DNA from: Kurthia huakuii LAM0618
GTDB taxonomy: Bacteria > Bacillota > Bacilli > Bacillales_A > Planococcaceae
Direction: 5' to 3'
Assembly: GCF_000505545.1 (NCBI RefSeq)
Contig: NZ_AYTB01000018.1
Location: 26,308 to 90,307 of the forward strand
Length of the DNA stretch: 64,000 bases
The notes beneath the pieces are model-generated. The model did no database searches. It was not told where the DNA came from and saw only the letters and a list, made by a program, of their open reading frames with translations. Of this stretch, positions 35,801-44,544 are shown in pieces. Both the position numbers and the translations under genes were made by a program. The number at the start of each line of letters is the position of its first letter. The stretch's first letter is position 1.

Positions 35801-38053
35801 GGGATAAACTTTTAAATATTCATTCGTTACTCTTTGAACTTCATTAGCAAAAATATCTGCTTTATCACTCGCATTTACATTAGCATCATCTAAACGGTAT
35901 GTACCTTCTCCTAAGTTATCTGAGTCTAAGAAATACCATCCTTGAGTATTGCTATTCGTAATATATGCAGGCGGTACATCTCCTAATTTTGCTAATAAAT
36001 ATTCTCGATATTTTTTTAAGTCTGTAACTTCCAAAATCCGATTACGATAAAACTGCGTGCTTAGATGTTCTGCAAAAACCTCATTTAAACGAATAAATCT
36101 CGACATATATCCTAATAATCGTATTGGATTTAAAACGCTCAATTTATAACTAGAAATCACATTGGGATTATCTAAAAACTGAACAGATGCTATTTGATTC
36201 AATAAACCATAAATATCTCTTACAATTTTAATATCTTCGTAGCTATGCTTCAAAAAGTTTTTAACTAATTGTTCGACTTCTTCAAATAAAGTTTTTTCAT
36301 ATTCAGCATTTAATAACTTGTATACAATTTTTTCATAATTTTCTTGGAAATCTCTAAAATATTGAATATGTTGTAATGCTTCGCCATTTCCATTAATTCG
36401 AATATTTTTTTCTAACTTATCTAAAGTTGGTTCAAATTGATACAGATTCGACATATTATCAATTACTTCTCTGTACCCTAAGTGTTCCTGATTTTGAATT
36501 GCTTTAGCAAACTCGTAAAATGATGTATAGTCTCTATTTAATAGTAAACAATCTAAAGTAAAGCGCGTTTTTTCAACTATATCTACTTCAGCTGCCTTCA
36601 CATGTAAACTGAGTTCAAACAATAATTTTTCAGGAACTTCATCAGATTCATGATCCATTGTTAAAAGCTGTACATTTAATCGATCGATAAATGTATTTAG
36701 TAAATTCAAATGGAAATTCAGCATATCTACGAATTCCTCATTAAAATTGTGTACATTTACGATTTTTAATTCAAACGTTAATTCACCTTTAAAATCTTCG
36801 TTTTCAATTTCTTGAAGAAGAGTCAGACTTTCTGTTAAAACAGCTTGAATAAAATCTTTATAAATCGAAGGATTTTCAAGTTTATTTTCTACTCGTTGAA
36901 TTTTTTTCGTTAAATCCTTAACATTTAATTGATCTTCAAATTTCTCTCTAAACTTTCGAATGGCTTCTAAATCTTTAGCCTCTTCTACTGCTTCAATCCC
37001 ATTGATAATATCAATATTATCCATCAACTTTTGTTGACTTAAATCTTCTTTTTCTACAGTTGTAGCGGCCTGTTGGATTCGAAGATCATATTCTTCTTGC
37101 ACAGACTCTTGGAACAACAATAATTTATCTTTTAATTTATGTGATTCTTTAAAATTAAATATTTTTTCCACATCAGCATATTGTATTTGAAGAAGATTTT
37201 TATTTTTTCTATATAGAAAATCTTCTACATCTTGTTTAAACATAGCTTCATCATTTTTCTTATAAACGTTCCAAATATTACTCATATACTGATTTTCTCG
37301 TTCAGTTTTTAAGAATTTTTCTGCACTAACAATTAGACGATCAATATCAAGTAATTGTGACATTGATTTTCTTAAAGAACTTAAGTTATGATTTTTGCGT
37401 AATTTAGTAATAAAACTTGCTTTATTATTCATATTTACTTCTAATTCTTTAAACATACCTAATGCAGGGTAAGCATTCGCAATTCGCACATTAATATCTG
37501 AATCACTTGCTTGTATTACTTCTACAATAAAATCGACTAATGTGGACAACTGCATATCAGTTACACTTTGGTAGCATTCTATAAAGCGTGTTAAGGACTC
37601 AACTTGAGATATGTCTAAGTAATTTAAGCGATGCAGTAGTTGCTCTAAAACTCGAAAACCGTCCACTGATAATAGGGCAGTTTCATCAACAGCAACAGCA
37701 TCTTTTAAACTTTGTCCTTCTGGACGTTCTTCGTTCAAGACTAAAATAACAATTTGATTAGGTGCAATATTATTCCGTAACCAAACAATCGTTTCATTTT
37801 CTTTTGTTTGTAATGCCTCAAAATCATCTACTGCTTGAATCGTTTTTAAAATAACTTCTAAATTGCCTGGCATCTGTTGCTTATTAAAATCAATTGTTTC
37901 AACAATTGATTTTATATATTCTGCAGACATATGTTCAATTTTCAACAGTACTTTTTGCCCCGGCACCATTTTTCTTTGAGCAAAATAGCGAATGTATTCA
38001 AATACCCATTCACCCACGATTTTATTACGATTAATCGTAGATAGCTTTTGCAT
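32840..38053 (-). CDS. dptH: Phosphorothioation-dependent restriction protein DptH-like (FtsK/HerA motor)
   Basis: Very large protein of 1737 aa. The C-terminal 350 residues are an FtsK/HerA-type DNA translocase: Walker A AGTTGSGKSVSLNS (about 1508-1521), Walker B VVFDEFADF (about 1612), and the following QTPKADVID and RLCLRVADANASNVVLDESGA segments. The first 1500 residues are helical and unassigned, with an acidic, low-complexity patch near 1300-1350. Size, motor domain and position after two smaller genes match DptH (DndH), which acts with DptF and DptG to damage DNA that lacks phosphorothioates. It overlaps dptG by 23 bases. Confidence 0.85.
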   Translation of the reverse strand: MQKLSTINRNKIVGEWVFEYIRYFAQRKMVPGQKVLLKIEHMSAEYIKSIVETIDFNKQQMPGNLEVILKTIQAVDDFEALQTKENETIVWLRNNIAPNQIVILVLNEERPEGQSLKDAVAVDETALLSVDGFRVLEQLLHRLNYLDISQVESLTRFIECYQSVTDMQLSTLVDFIVEVIQASDSDINVRIANAYPALGMFKELEVNMNNKASFITKLRKNHNLSSLRKSMSQLLDIDRLIVSAEKFLKTERENQYMSNIWNVYKKNDEAMFKQDVEDFLYRKNKNLLQIQYADVEKIFNFKESHKLKDKLLLFQESVQEEYDLRIQQAATTVEKEDLSQQKLMDNIDIINGIEAVEEAKDLEAIRKFREKFEDQLNVKDLTKKIQRVENKLENPSIYKDFIQAVLTESLTLLQEIENEDFKGELTFELKIVNVHNFNEEFVDMLNFHLNLLNTFIDRLNVQLLTMDHESDEVPEKLLFELSLHVKAAEVDIVEKTRFTLDCLLLNRDYTSFYEFAKAIQNQEHLGYREVIDNMSNLYQFEPTLDKLEKNIRINGNGEALQHIQYFRDFQENYEKIVYKLLNAEYEKTLFEEVEQLVKNFLKHSYEDIKIVRDIYGLLNQIASVQFLDNPNVISSYKLSVLNPIRLLGYMSRFIRLNEVFAEHLSTQFYRNRILEVTDLKKYREYLLAKLGDVPPAYITNSNTQGWYFLDSDNLGEGTYRLDDANVNASDKADIFANEVQRVTNEYLKVYPFAKDSLNVLFMYVSNEQYIIQSIDKIFKNTDVEKLNISVYSKGQASTLYRHLNQWIQTREEYLIPLKHLGGLPKVEINIIPYDADGNMLQRIQASLSDYDLAFFVNFLNHSAHSTMQLTYIETEITPCEFSDPQWAIFEEIGYINSQGGSRHINYVSDNLPEVLADFYELQYMNNRATKREKTNHIQLLKSEITPADNEQNRLYDEMHNLFNWVVAYDKYIDPLFAQQITKQAEIIKYSIVQKSTQNIKLLISSSESVNRLLKETDNYYYHDRLANRLMSLLGIKYLSDEIKEDIVQKTKKLSGASVLKSLGPGKFTNELLSIYLTVSREQQQQDEDESIHVWFSCDELAWFRTKSKRPDLLHLIIHPNVEEKVFTITFRVIELKLVNRDSYNAESEDAQIQLNAGVETLKKTFDWEADQLDIVQGLESFFEHLMQNRAYTPDELQYMKNLRIGSDWEIADFIFEKQADVYMYSHDNAFPDKMQVDVGYYKDDYNGLTLNTFTRSYILNALKVNQGEAVNEVENEILLDFNAHFKQAASEFGIELEVEEIEEKEIEQPTYLKETEKIVVVEEQEDEKLAANNEEVKIETDKQNIITVKEALYPEEIALSDAPHQSEPLSERMKKAELVSENYKRLLEQSFRENNVQLRIFSEIIGANVIRMQGTIPRTEKASSITSKTKEMGLWLKVPTQPIVSVAENIIIDISRVDPDTIYFNEFMQLLREQLSPEEIKEKAVVPIGLNPLNEVMYMDLNDSIAHLLVAGTTGSGKSVSLNSIVLSMMCLYSPQELRFVFVDPKQVEFSIYQNARHTDKVITGLEETADYLESLAIDMDYRYTLFSKSFAKNITSYNEQCIEDGRAAECLSRKIVVFDEFADFMLQDKDVAERITSVIKRLGQKSRAAGIHLIICTQTPKADVIDTSIRNNLSGRLCLRVADANASNVVLDESGAELLAGKGDYLMKGNNNKIERGMSPFLDDRTQRTLLKYFSE

Positions 38054-39713
38054 ATTGGTTGCCCCCTTGTAACATTTGATACGGATTTTTAATTAATGCT
38101 GTGGCATCTGAATATTCTTCTAATAATCCATTTTTGCGTAACTTTGTACGAAGCTGTGTTTCATTTTGTTTAAATGAGCGTAAATTAATTTTTTCTCGTT
38201 CATAGATTCCTGAAACTTGTGCTTCATATTCACCAATAACAATATTATAACGGTCATATAAAGCTGATTTAAATTCTTGGAACGGCATTTGTTCTTTACC
38301 TCGTAACACTGCAAATACTAAAGCACTCAATAATTCATCACTAAAAATATAACGAGATGGCACACCTCGACTAGCCATCATAAATCCTCCATCGCGGGAT
38401 AAAACTCTTAAAATGGATAATTGTGTTTTTGCCTGTTCATTACTAGAAATGGACCTCATTGTTTGCTTGATCAATCGATAAGCCTGATCAGTTGTTTTCG
38501 CTAACAATGCATCTAATAATTTTTGTTTATTTGCTTTTTGTAATTTACTAAAATTCAGATCTTCATAAAATTTTGTATAACGATCAACTTCATTAGCTTG
38601 TTTACCAATTTCACCTAAACTTCTCCAAAATTTAATATTTGAAGCAGCTTTTTTTTGGGGTAATACTTCTTCAATCAACTCATCTGTATAACGGTCAAAA
38701 CACTCTTTTACAAGTCTTTCACTATCTTTAAATGAGTTTTGAGCGAGTAACTTGATATGACTATTTTGTCCATCTAAACAATCCACAAAAATAGTTGTAT
38801 CACTCTCCGGAACTTTTAATGCTGCTTGATCAAGCATATACAAATAAATGTGGAAACAAACTAATGATGTTAACATATTCATAATTTCATGAATATCAAT
38901 ATTAGCTGACAACAATGCATTTAAATCTTCTGCCATCATTGCATACATAGTTTTTTCTTTTAATGGCAATGTCGGCTCTTCTCGACTTTTTAATTCAGGA
39001 TATTTTTTTAGGAAGTCTTCTGTTTTTTGAAGAATTGCACTACCTTTTCGATATTCATCATTTTTTTCAAAACTTGCTTTTTCTTCTAAACATTCACAAA
39101 TATTTTCCACAATTGATTGAATATTTTTATTGCCATTCATTAACGTTTGCAAGTTATGTTCAATTGATTGGCGTAATTCTAAATTATTTTTTGTTCCATA
39201 CGTTAACATTAAATAATACAATTCTCCTCCGCGAGCAAAGAAGTTTCGTTCATAATCAATTGTTGAGTTTTTACGTCGCACTTCAAAAAATAGCAACGCT
39301 TCATTTAAAGGGAATAAAGTTTCGGCAAACCACGAACGATTAGCTTGTTTACCTTCAGCTGATAAATGCTCAATTTTTAAATTACGGAAAAAAGTTTGAA
39401 CATCTTCCAAATCTGTTTTAGTCATATTTAATTCATTTTTCAATTTTTCTTTATTTGCTTCAGAAAATTCCACGAAGTTACTAACATCTTTTTTAGATGC
39501 TCCGTCTTTTTGGCCTTCAAACACAAACTGTCGGAAATTAACCATTTTTTTTCTTTGATAATATTCTTCATCAAATTTATATCCCGTTCCTGCGACTACA
39601 TTTAAAAATTCAAGCACATACTCTACACCACGTTGCCCACTTTGAAAACGATGTCCCCAAATGTGTTCAGAAACTGACGAAGAAAATACACCTTTTTTTG
39701 TTTTCCCATCCAT
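38031..39713 (-). CDS. dptG: Phosphorothioation-dependent restriction protein DptG-like
   Basis: Protein of 560 aa, soluble, largely helical and without a known catalytic motif. It is called DptG because it lies between an AAA-type NTPase and a 1737-aa FtsK-like protein in the order known for dptFGH. ATG 39713 has AGAAGG upstream and lies 13 bases after the preceding stop; the frame upstream to 39767 overlaps dptF. It is longer than the DptG proteins I recall, so the match rests mainly on gene order. Confidence 0.68.
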   Translation of the reverse strand: MDGKTKKGVFSSSVSEHIWGHRFQSGQRGVEYVLEFLNVVAGTGYKFDEEYYQRKKMVNFRQFVFEGQKDGASKKDVSNFVEFSEANKEKLKNELNMTKTDLEDVQTFFRNLKIEHLSAEGKQANRSWFAETLFPLNEALLFFEVRRKNSTIDYERNFFARGGELYYLMLTYGTKNNLELRQSIEHNLQTLMNGNKNIQSIVENICECLEEKASFEKNDEYRKGSAILQKTEDFLKKYPELKSREEPTLPLKEKTMYAMMAEDLNALLSANIDIHEIMNMLTSLVCFHIYLYMLDQAALKVPESDTTIFVDCLDGQNSHIKLLAQNSFKDSERLVKECFDRYTDELIEEVLPQKKAASNIKFWRSLGEIGKQANEVDRYTKFYEDLNFSKLQKANKQKLLDALLAKTTDQAYRLIKQTMRSISSNEQAKTQLSILRVLSRDGGFMMASRGVPSRYIFSDELLSALVFAVLRGKEQMPFQEFKSALYDRYNIVIGEYEAQVSGIYEREKINLRSFKQNETQLRTKLRKNGLLEEYSDATALIKNPYQMLQGGNQYAKAIYD

Positions 39714-39726
39714 ATTTTCACCTTCT

Positions 39727-41490
39727 CTAGTCAAAGTCATCCTCATCCCATTCATCTTCGGCGTCATTGTTTAATTCATCTGTTGCTTTTTTAGAAACTT
39801 CTATCTCGCGTAATTCATAAGCATCTTTCTTTGCATTAAATTTCAAAATTTGTAACATTGTTGAATCATTTTTCTTATTAATAATTAAATTATTTTTAAA
39901 ATTGCTTAGTAAAATTTCAACATCATCATTTAGTATATGAGGTAATCCACCATTAGCTAATCGCATCAAATATTCAAATAGGATTAGATTGATTTTTAAA
40001 AACACATGATCAATACTTAAATAAATATGGCTCGCTTTATAATCAATCTCTTTATTTGCGGTTTCCACACCCCAGCGCATATCCGATGCTGACACAATAC
40101 GGTGTACAAATAATTTATCTGAAACAACATATAGACTATTTTCTGGAGAAGATACTAGTTGCTTAGAAAAATAGTAATTCAACCCTCGGATTAAATCTTT
40201 TTGGAAGCGTAAATCAACTCTATTTTCTTTTAAAATATGCAAGAAATTTACGCGGTGCTTATAAGCTATCATGCTGTGTTCATTGGCATTCACAATCTTT
40301 TTAGATTTCATACCACTTTTTGTTGTATTAATCTCAAAATAATATTTTCTTCGTAATCGAGGTAACCAATATTTAGCGAGATGCTGCCCTGCATTTTCTT
40401 GGTTAGAAAGTGAGCGATAGTTTGATAAATCTTGTTGGAAAAATCCATATTCTGTATCAATCGTTTTACCAAAAAGTTCTTTATGCTGTTCACTAGATGC
40501 GTCTCCAGACAAATCACCATTCAAAATAAAGTCATCTACTTTAGAATTGGAAAGTAAACCTGGATCATATTTTTGAATTTCTGAAAATGCTGGGATATCT
40601 TCGAACAAAGTATCTGGAGCAGAATGTCCAAATAAATTTTCGTAATAAACTTTACGAGCTTGCTCTTGCAATTCTTTATTTTTAGCACTATGAATATCTG
40701 TGCAACTTAATCCTCCCAAGTGCAAATAGGTGAGTTGAATTAACAACTCACGAATTGTCATATGTACTTGAGTAGTATCTAATGAGCGATAAATACGATT
40801 TAATAACATTCTCACTTCTTTTTGCTTCAATTTTTCATGATTGTGATAAATAATACAATTTCTTTGTTGCTTGCAATTATTGCAAATCATCCAATTATCT
40901 TCTTCATTCCATTCTTTAATAATGTTTTGCGCGTAAATGGAACTTGAGCTATGTAGCAAATTATAAACATGAAGTTTTTCATTTTTTTCTCCAGCTGGAT
41001 CAGTTAACTGCATGACGATAATTTTAAATAATTGTGCCAGTTTTGAATCTTGCAGTAAAGCATGTGTTAATTTACCTTCATTTGCAGCTATTAAATAAAA
41101 GACATCTTCTGTTTGCATCGCATTTTTTAAATGATTCAATTCCTTATTAATCACACTATCCTGTAATTCAGATAAGTCTTTTATTATTCTTATTTTTTTC
41201 CCATTATAAACAATGTCTTCTATGCCACTTTCATCCCACTGTTCTAATTCTTTTTCCGTAAGCGCTGTATAGACATTTCGACATATACGTGTTTTACCAT
41301 CTCCTGCGTTCCCAGTAATGATGATAGAAGTAGGGCTAGATTTCATTGTATTTAAAATCGTTTTATTTATTTCGGATTCAATTTCAAATTGAACTTTACT
41401 TGTATATTCATCATAAATTTTTGTGTAATCCGCTGTTGTTAAATCATAGTTGCCCATAAATTGAACAAATGGATTCATCATATTCTCCAT
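39727..41490 (-). CDS. dptF: Phosphorothioation-dependent restriction protein DptF-like
   Basis: NTPase of 587 aa. Walker A is ITGNAGDGKTRICRNVY (about 53-69). A cysteine cluster CNNCKQQRNC at about 192-201 may bind zinc. The C-terminus is strongly acidic (DDEWDEDDFD). This layout, with GDGK in the P-loop and a partner DptG/DptH downstream, fits DptF. ATG 41490 is used because GGAGG lies 7 bases upstream; the frame begins at 41520. First large gene of the operon; a 43-codon frame with a strong ribosome site precedes it. Confidence 0.75.
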   Translation of the reverse strand: MENMMNPFVQFMGNYDLTTADYTKIYDEYTSKVQFEIESEINKTILNTMKSSPTSIIITGNAGDGKTRICRNVYTALTEKELEQWDESGIEDIVYNGKKIRIIKDLSELQDSVINKELNHLKNAMQTEDVFYLIAANEGKLTHALLQDSKLAQLFKIIVMQLTDPAGEKNEKLHVYNLLHSSSSIYAQNIIKEWNEEDNWMICNNCKQQRNCIIYHNHEKLKQKEVRMLLNRIYRSLDTTQVHMTIRELLIQLTYLHLGGLSCTDIHSAKNKELQEQARKVYYENLFGHSAPDTLFEDIPAFSEIQKYDPGLLSNSKVDDFILNGDLSGDASSEQHKELFGKTIDTEYGFFQQDLSNYRSLSNQENAGQHLAKYWLPRLRRKYYFEINTTKSGMKSKKIVNANEHSMIAYKHRVNFLHILKENRVDLRFQKDLIRGLNYYFSKQLVSSPENSLYVVSDKLFVHRIVSASDMRWGVETANKEIDYKASHIYLSIDHVFLKINLILFEYLMRLANGGLPHILNDDVEILLSNFKNNLIINKKNDSTMLQILKFNAKKDAYELREIEVSKKATDELNNDAEDEWDEDDFD

Positions 41491-41606
41491 ATACTTTTTC
41501 CTCCACTTTAAAATATTCAATATCTGCTAAGTAAATTTTATCATAAAATCATGTCATAATTTGCAGAAAATAGAATTACATTAGAAATTACTATAAATTA
41601 TATAGG

Positions 41607-41738
41607 TCATTTGAATTTAAAATTTGAGAGCGTAAAATATTTTGTGTAAATGAAAAAAATCCATAAAAAAAGAAGACCCATTCTTAGGAGAATAAAGTCA
41701 CAGCAACCAACGTTACTCTTTTTCTTTTCTTCTTTCAT
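41607..41738 (-). CDS. Possible small membrane protein ahead of dptF
   Basis: A 43-codon frame preceded by AGGGGGAGGG. The product has a lysine-rich start (MKEEKKKSNVGCCDFILL) with a double cysteine, one hydrophobic segment (about 16-32) and a basic end. It lies 116 bases upstream of dptF on the same strand and could be a small accessory protein or a leader peptide. Only the ribosome site and frame support it. Confidence 0.45.
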   Translation of the reverse strand: MKEEKKKSNVGCCDFILLRMGLLFLWIFFIYTKYFTLSNFKFK

Positions 41739-41819
41739 CCTAATCCCTCCCCCTATTTTCATACGCTTTTGTACTTAATAAGTTTCATTTTTTAAACAAA
41801 TTTTACTAAAAACAAAAAT

Positions 41820-41859
41820 CCATCTCGCAAAAGTAAATTGTTCTACTTTTATGAGATGG
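41820..41859 (-). terminator. Terminator of the two-gene membrane/nuclease operon
   Basis: CCATCTC and GAGATGG with inner AAAAGTA/TACTTTT form a long stem; the minus-strand transcript continues with T residues. About 80 bases after the stop at 41942. Confidence 0.85.
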
Positions 41860-41941
41860 AAAAAAACTAGACTTTCATATCATCTACAATATGATTACGC
41901 TAAAATTCTTGTCGTTATTTATACAAAGTTATACATTCCCA

Positions 41942-43009
41942 CTACAATTTCCGACTATACGCAACCAGTGTCTGTTCCACGCTTATTAATTCATCTGCTA
42001 ATGCATGTTCATGGATACCTGCTGTTCCTAGTACGGTCATTAAGCGTTCAAATGCCTGAAATGGATCTTTTGAAATCATTGGCTCGATTAATTCAAGCTG
42101 ATTTTTTACGTTATGTAATGATGTCATATCTTCCTTATGGTAAGTTGAAAAGGCGTCATTTACTTTTTCTGAAAACTGCTCTTGTAAGGCGTCATATTTA
42201 TGCATCTTTGTTTGTTCCTTATATTGTAGTACGCGCTGCATTTTTTCAATTAAGTGCTGTAAAGCTAATGAAAAAGCAGCTTGTTCTTTTTTTGCGAACA
42301 TTTTTTTCATATTCAGCGATAATTTGCCGCCTTGCTTCATGCCAATATACGTACCGACGATTGGAAACACGATGCCCCCTGCACCAGGGAGCACCACATT
42401 CCCGACTAAACCTAACGCAACTTTACCAATTGCCGCTGTCGTGGCGCGACTTGCGGTGTCAAATGCGACATTTCTCGTTGCTGTACGCAATTTAATGCCG
42501 TCTTTATACATGCGTTTGGCATTCGTCAACGAACTCACGCCAAATGTAATCCACGGAATTTCAAAATCCGTTAAATTGTCCGCATGAACAAGTGTCTGTT
42601 GCGTCGTTTTAATCACTTCTTCACGCGTTACCGCCGTGCTATAAACCAGTGGATTATTCTCATACATATTCGCCAATTCTTGGTTTACATAGACCGGAAT
42701 ATCGGGATATTTTGCGAAATGTTGCTCGACAATCGCGTTTGAAGCGCCACATTTCACTTGGAAGCGCTCGCCATCAACAAGCATATCCCACCCCACTTGA
42801 TTTGATGTCTCTGGAAATTCGACATCATGCCCGGCTGCCGTTAGCTGCTGGGCAATCATCCGCTCCGCTACATAGCCTTGCAGCTGTGCCATATTTCCAG
42901 TCAAATTGGCTGTATCGATCGTACTCGCAAAATTGGATAACGCGAGTAAATTCGATAAATCCTCACTGCGCGCAAAATCAATGCCTTTAACAGCTGTCGG
43001 GTTGATCAT
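41942..43009 (-). CDS. C-terminal part of a PD-(D/E)XK-like membrane protein, interrupted by a TnpB element
   Basis: The 355 residues from ATG 43009 contain a nuclease-like signature: Glu49 (GYVAERMIAQQL), Asp75 (GWDMLVDG) and Gln84-x-Lys86 (FQVKCG). A glycine-rich hydrophobic region (about 205-232) and a helical tail follow. The true start lies at ATG 44534: about 35 codons there lead into the left end of an IS200/IS605-type element, and joining across the element restores one frame. The intact protein would be close to 395 aa. It forms an operon with the coiled-coil membrane protein upstream, suggesting a defence pair. In its present state the gene is broken unless the element is excised. 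Confidence 0.72.
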   Translation of the reverse strand: MINPTAVKGIDFARSEDLSNLLALSNFASTIDTANLTGNMAQLQGYVAERMIAQQLTAAGHDVEFPETSNQVGWDMLVDGERFQVKCGASNAIVEQHFAKYPDIPVYVNQELANMYENNPLVYSTAVTREEVIKTTQQTLVHADNLTDFEIPWITFGVSSLTNAKRMYKDGIKLRTATRNVAFDTASRATTAAIGKVALGLVGNVVLPGAGGIVFPIVGTYIGMKQGGKLSLNMKKMFAKKEQAAFSLALQHLIEKMQRVLQYKEQTKMHKYDALQEQFSEKVNDAFSTYHKEDMTSLHNVKNQLELIEPMISKDPFQAFERLMTVLGTAGIHEHALADELISVEQTLVAYSRKL

Positions 43010-43020
43010 GCAATAATCAT

Positions 43021-43160
43021 TTGAACTACCCCCACTTAGCCGTTCTTCGAACGTGCTTGAAGTGGGCGATTCCTACGAACAGTGCTTGCTTGTTTCTATT
43101 TACTCGAAACAGCGGCTTCACTTTTTTAGTAGGCTATCCCCGTAGTTCCTACGGTTGTTG
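43021..43160 (-). ncRNA. Candidate omega RNA of the TnpB element
   Basis: In TnpB elements the guide RNA covers the 3' end of tnpB and the right end of the element. This segment is non-coding, hairpin-rich and conserved in the remnant at 557-664. The RNA ends are inferred; the guide would be read from the flank beyond 43021. Confidence 0.5.
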
Positions 43161-44288
43161 CTTTAAAAGTCTTAACCCTTCGATTAAGATATTCTTACTT
43201 GCATTAATATCTCGGTCTAGTGTCGTACCACAAGATGAACAAGTCCATACACGAATATCTAATGGTTTCTTGCCATCTCGATGACTGCAAGTATGACAAA
43301 TTTGGCTCGATGGATAGAATCTGTCGATTTCGACAATTTTTCTATCGAGCCATTTCGCCTTATATTTTAGCTTGGTCACAAATTCAGACCATGACACATC
43401 CGCTATCGCTTTTGCCAACTTATGATTTTTCATCATACCTTTGGTATTTAAGTCCTCTAAGCAAATGACGTCATATTGACGAATCAATTCCGTTGATAGC
43501 TTGTTTAAAAAATCTTCACGTTGAAAAGCAACACGCTCACGCAAACAAGCTACTTTACGACGTTGTTTTTGATAGTTCATACATTCACGCAAGTCACGAC
43601 ATTCTTTTTTCGCTTGTTCGTAGCGACGTGATAACTTGCGCTGCTCACGTTTTAACTTCTGTTCCATTTTGGCTGTAAAGCGTTGGTTATCCACTTTACG
43701 TCCATCGGACAGAACCGCAAAATCGGTGATACCTAAATCAATTCCTACAGTTTCATTTGTTTTAGGCAATGGCTTAAAGTCTGGTACTTCACATAGGACA
43801 GACACGTAAAACTTACCACTCGCATTATATTTGATTGTCGCCTTTAAAATACGCCCTTCAATTTCACGCGATTTTACAAACTTTACAAGTCCTAATTTTG
43901 GTAGCTTCATTTGATTACCGACAATCGCAATATTGTTATTCGTATTCTTCGTTGTATAACTTTGAACTGGATTCTTTTTACTTTTGAAGCGTGGATATTT
44001 ATTTTGCTTTTTAAAAAAACGTTTAAAAGCGTCTATTAAATTTTCATAAGAGGCTTGTAATGCCACACTATCTACGTTGCGTAGCCATGCCGTTTCATCT
44101 TGTTTTTTCAGCTTTGTGAGCATTTTGGACATAATGGAACGATTCAACCCTTTTCCTTCTTCATAAGAAGTATTCCACAACTCAAGAAAATGGTTATAGA
44201 CAAAACGACAATGCCCATGTGTTTGATGTATGAACGCTTGCTGGTTTTTATTTGGGTAGATACGGAATTTATACGCTTTATGTGGCAT
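43149..44288 (-). CDS. tnpB: RNA-guided nuclease TnpB
   Basis: TnpB of 379 aa, the RuvC-type nuclease ancestral to Cas12. The RuvC acids are visible: Asp in GIDLGITDFAVL (about 190), Glu in ICLEDLNTKG (about 275) and Asp in TLDRDINASKNI (about 361). A zinc finger CHTC/CSSC (about 334-353) is intact. The N-terminus HKAYKFRIYPNKNQQAFI is standard. With guide RNA it cuts DNA at the excision site, which helps the element persist. Length and motifs suggest an active protein. Confidence 0.93.
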   Translation of the reverse strand: MPHKAYKFRIYPNKNQQAFIHQTHGHCRFVYNHFLELWNTSYEEGKGLNRSIMSKMLTKLKKQDETAWLRNVDSVALQASYENLIDAFKRFFKKQNKYPRFKSKKNPVQSYTTKNTNNNIAIVGNQMKLPKLGLVKFVKSREIEGRILKATIKYNASGKFYVSVLCEVPDFKPLPKTNETVGIDLGITDFAVLSDGRKVDNQRFTAKMEQKLKREQRKLSRRYEQAKKECRDLRECMNYQKQRRKVACLRERVAFQREDFLNKLSTELIRQYDVICLEDLNTKGMMKNHKLAKAIADVSWSEFVTKLKYKAKWLDRKIVEIDRFYPSSQICHTCSHRDGKKPLDIRVWTCSSCGTTLDRDINASKNILIEGLRLLKQQP

Positions 44289-44429
44289 GACAGACGCCTC
44301 CTTTTTTCGAATAGTATAACGGGAACAGATGTTCTTTTCAACAAATTAGCACTGGCAGAATCATTGGGTTCGCAGAATACCCCTCCCTCCTCACTACGTT
44401 CCTTGAGGGAGGGGTATTCTGCGAAAAAA

Positions 44430-44534
44430 TGATAAATTGCCGCGTTTTTTTTCTTTCTTTTCGATTGAACACTCTAGCGCGGCTTTAAAGTTTCCGTCAC
44501 GCCAATAGTGCCAAAATGTCTCGTTCGTAATCAT
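44430..44534 (-). pseudogene. 5' fragment of the gene interrupted by the TnpB element
   Basis: ATG 44534 lies 10 bases after the stop of the upstream operon gene and opens a frame MITNETFWHYWRDGNFKAAL. It runs on for about 15 more residues before entering the left end of the element. The phase matches the remainder at 43009 when the element is removed. Confidence 0.65.
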
Positions 44535-44544
44535 TCGCTCTGCC

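Larger units (their letters stand above)
43021..44430 (-). mobile_element. IS200/IS605-family element carrying only tnpB
   Basis: Element of about 1.4 kb with the subterminal palindromes typical of the family. The left end has a 19-bp stem (CGCAGAATACCCCTCCCTC, 44371-44423) and the right end a CCCAC/GTGGG-type hairpin (43025-43065). No tnpA is present, so movement would need a transposase from elsewhere. It inserted into the PD-(D/E)XK-like gene. Its right-end sequence recurs as a remnant at 557-664. The left boundary is uncertain by about 10 bases. Confidence 0.85.

Noticed and set aside
21701..41490. BREX or DISARM system
   Set aside because: No PglZ, PglX-type methylase, BrxL or DrmA/B-like gene is present; DUF4007 plus PAPS reductase plus DptH-like protein fit phosphorothioation better.
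41851..42990. Plus-strand frames of 214, 113 and 87 aa
   Set aside because: They are antisense to the PD-(D/E)XK-like gene, which has recognisable motifs and a terminator.
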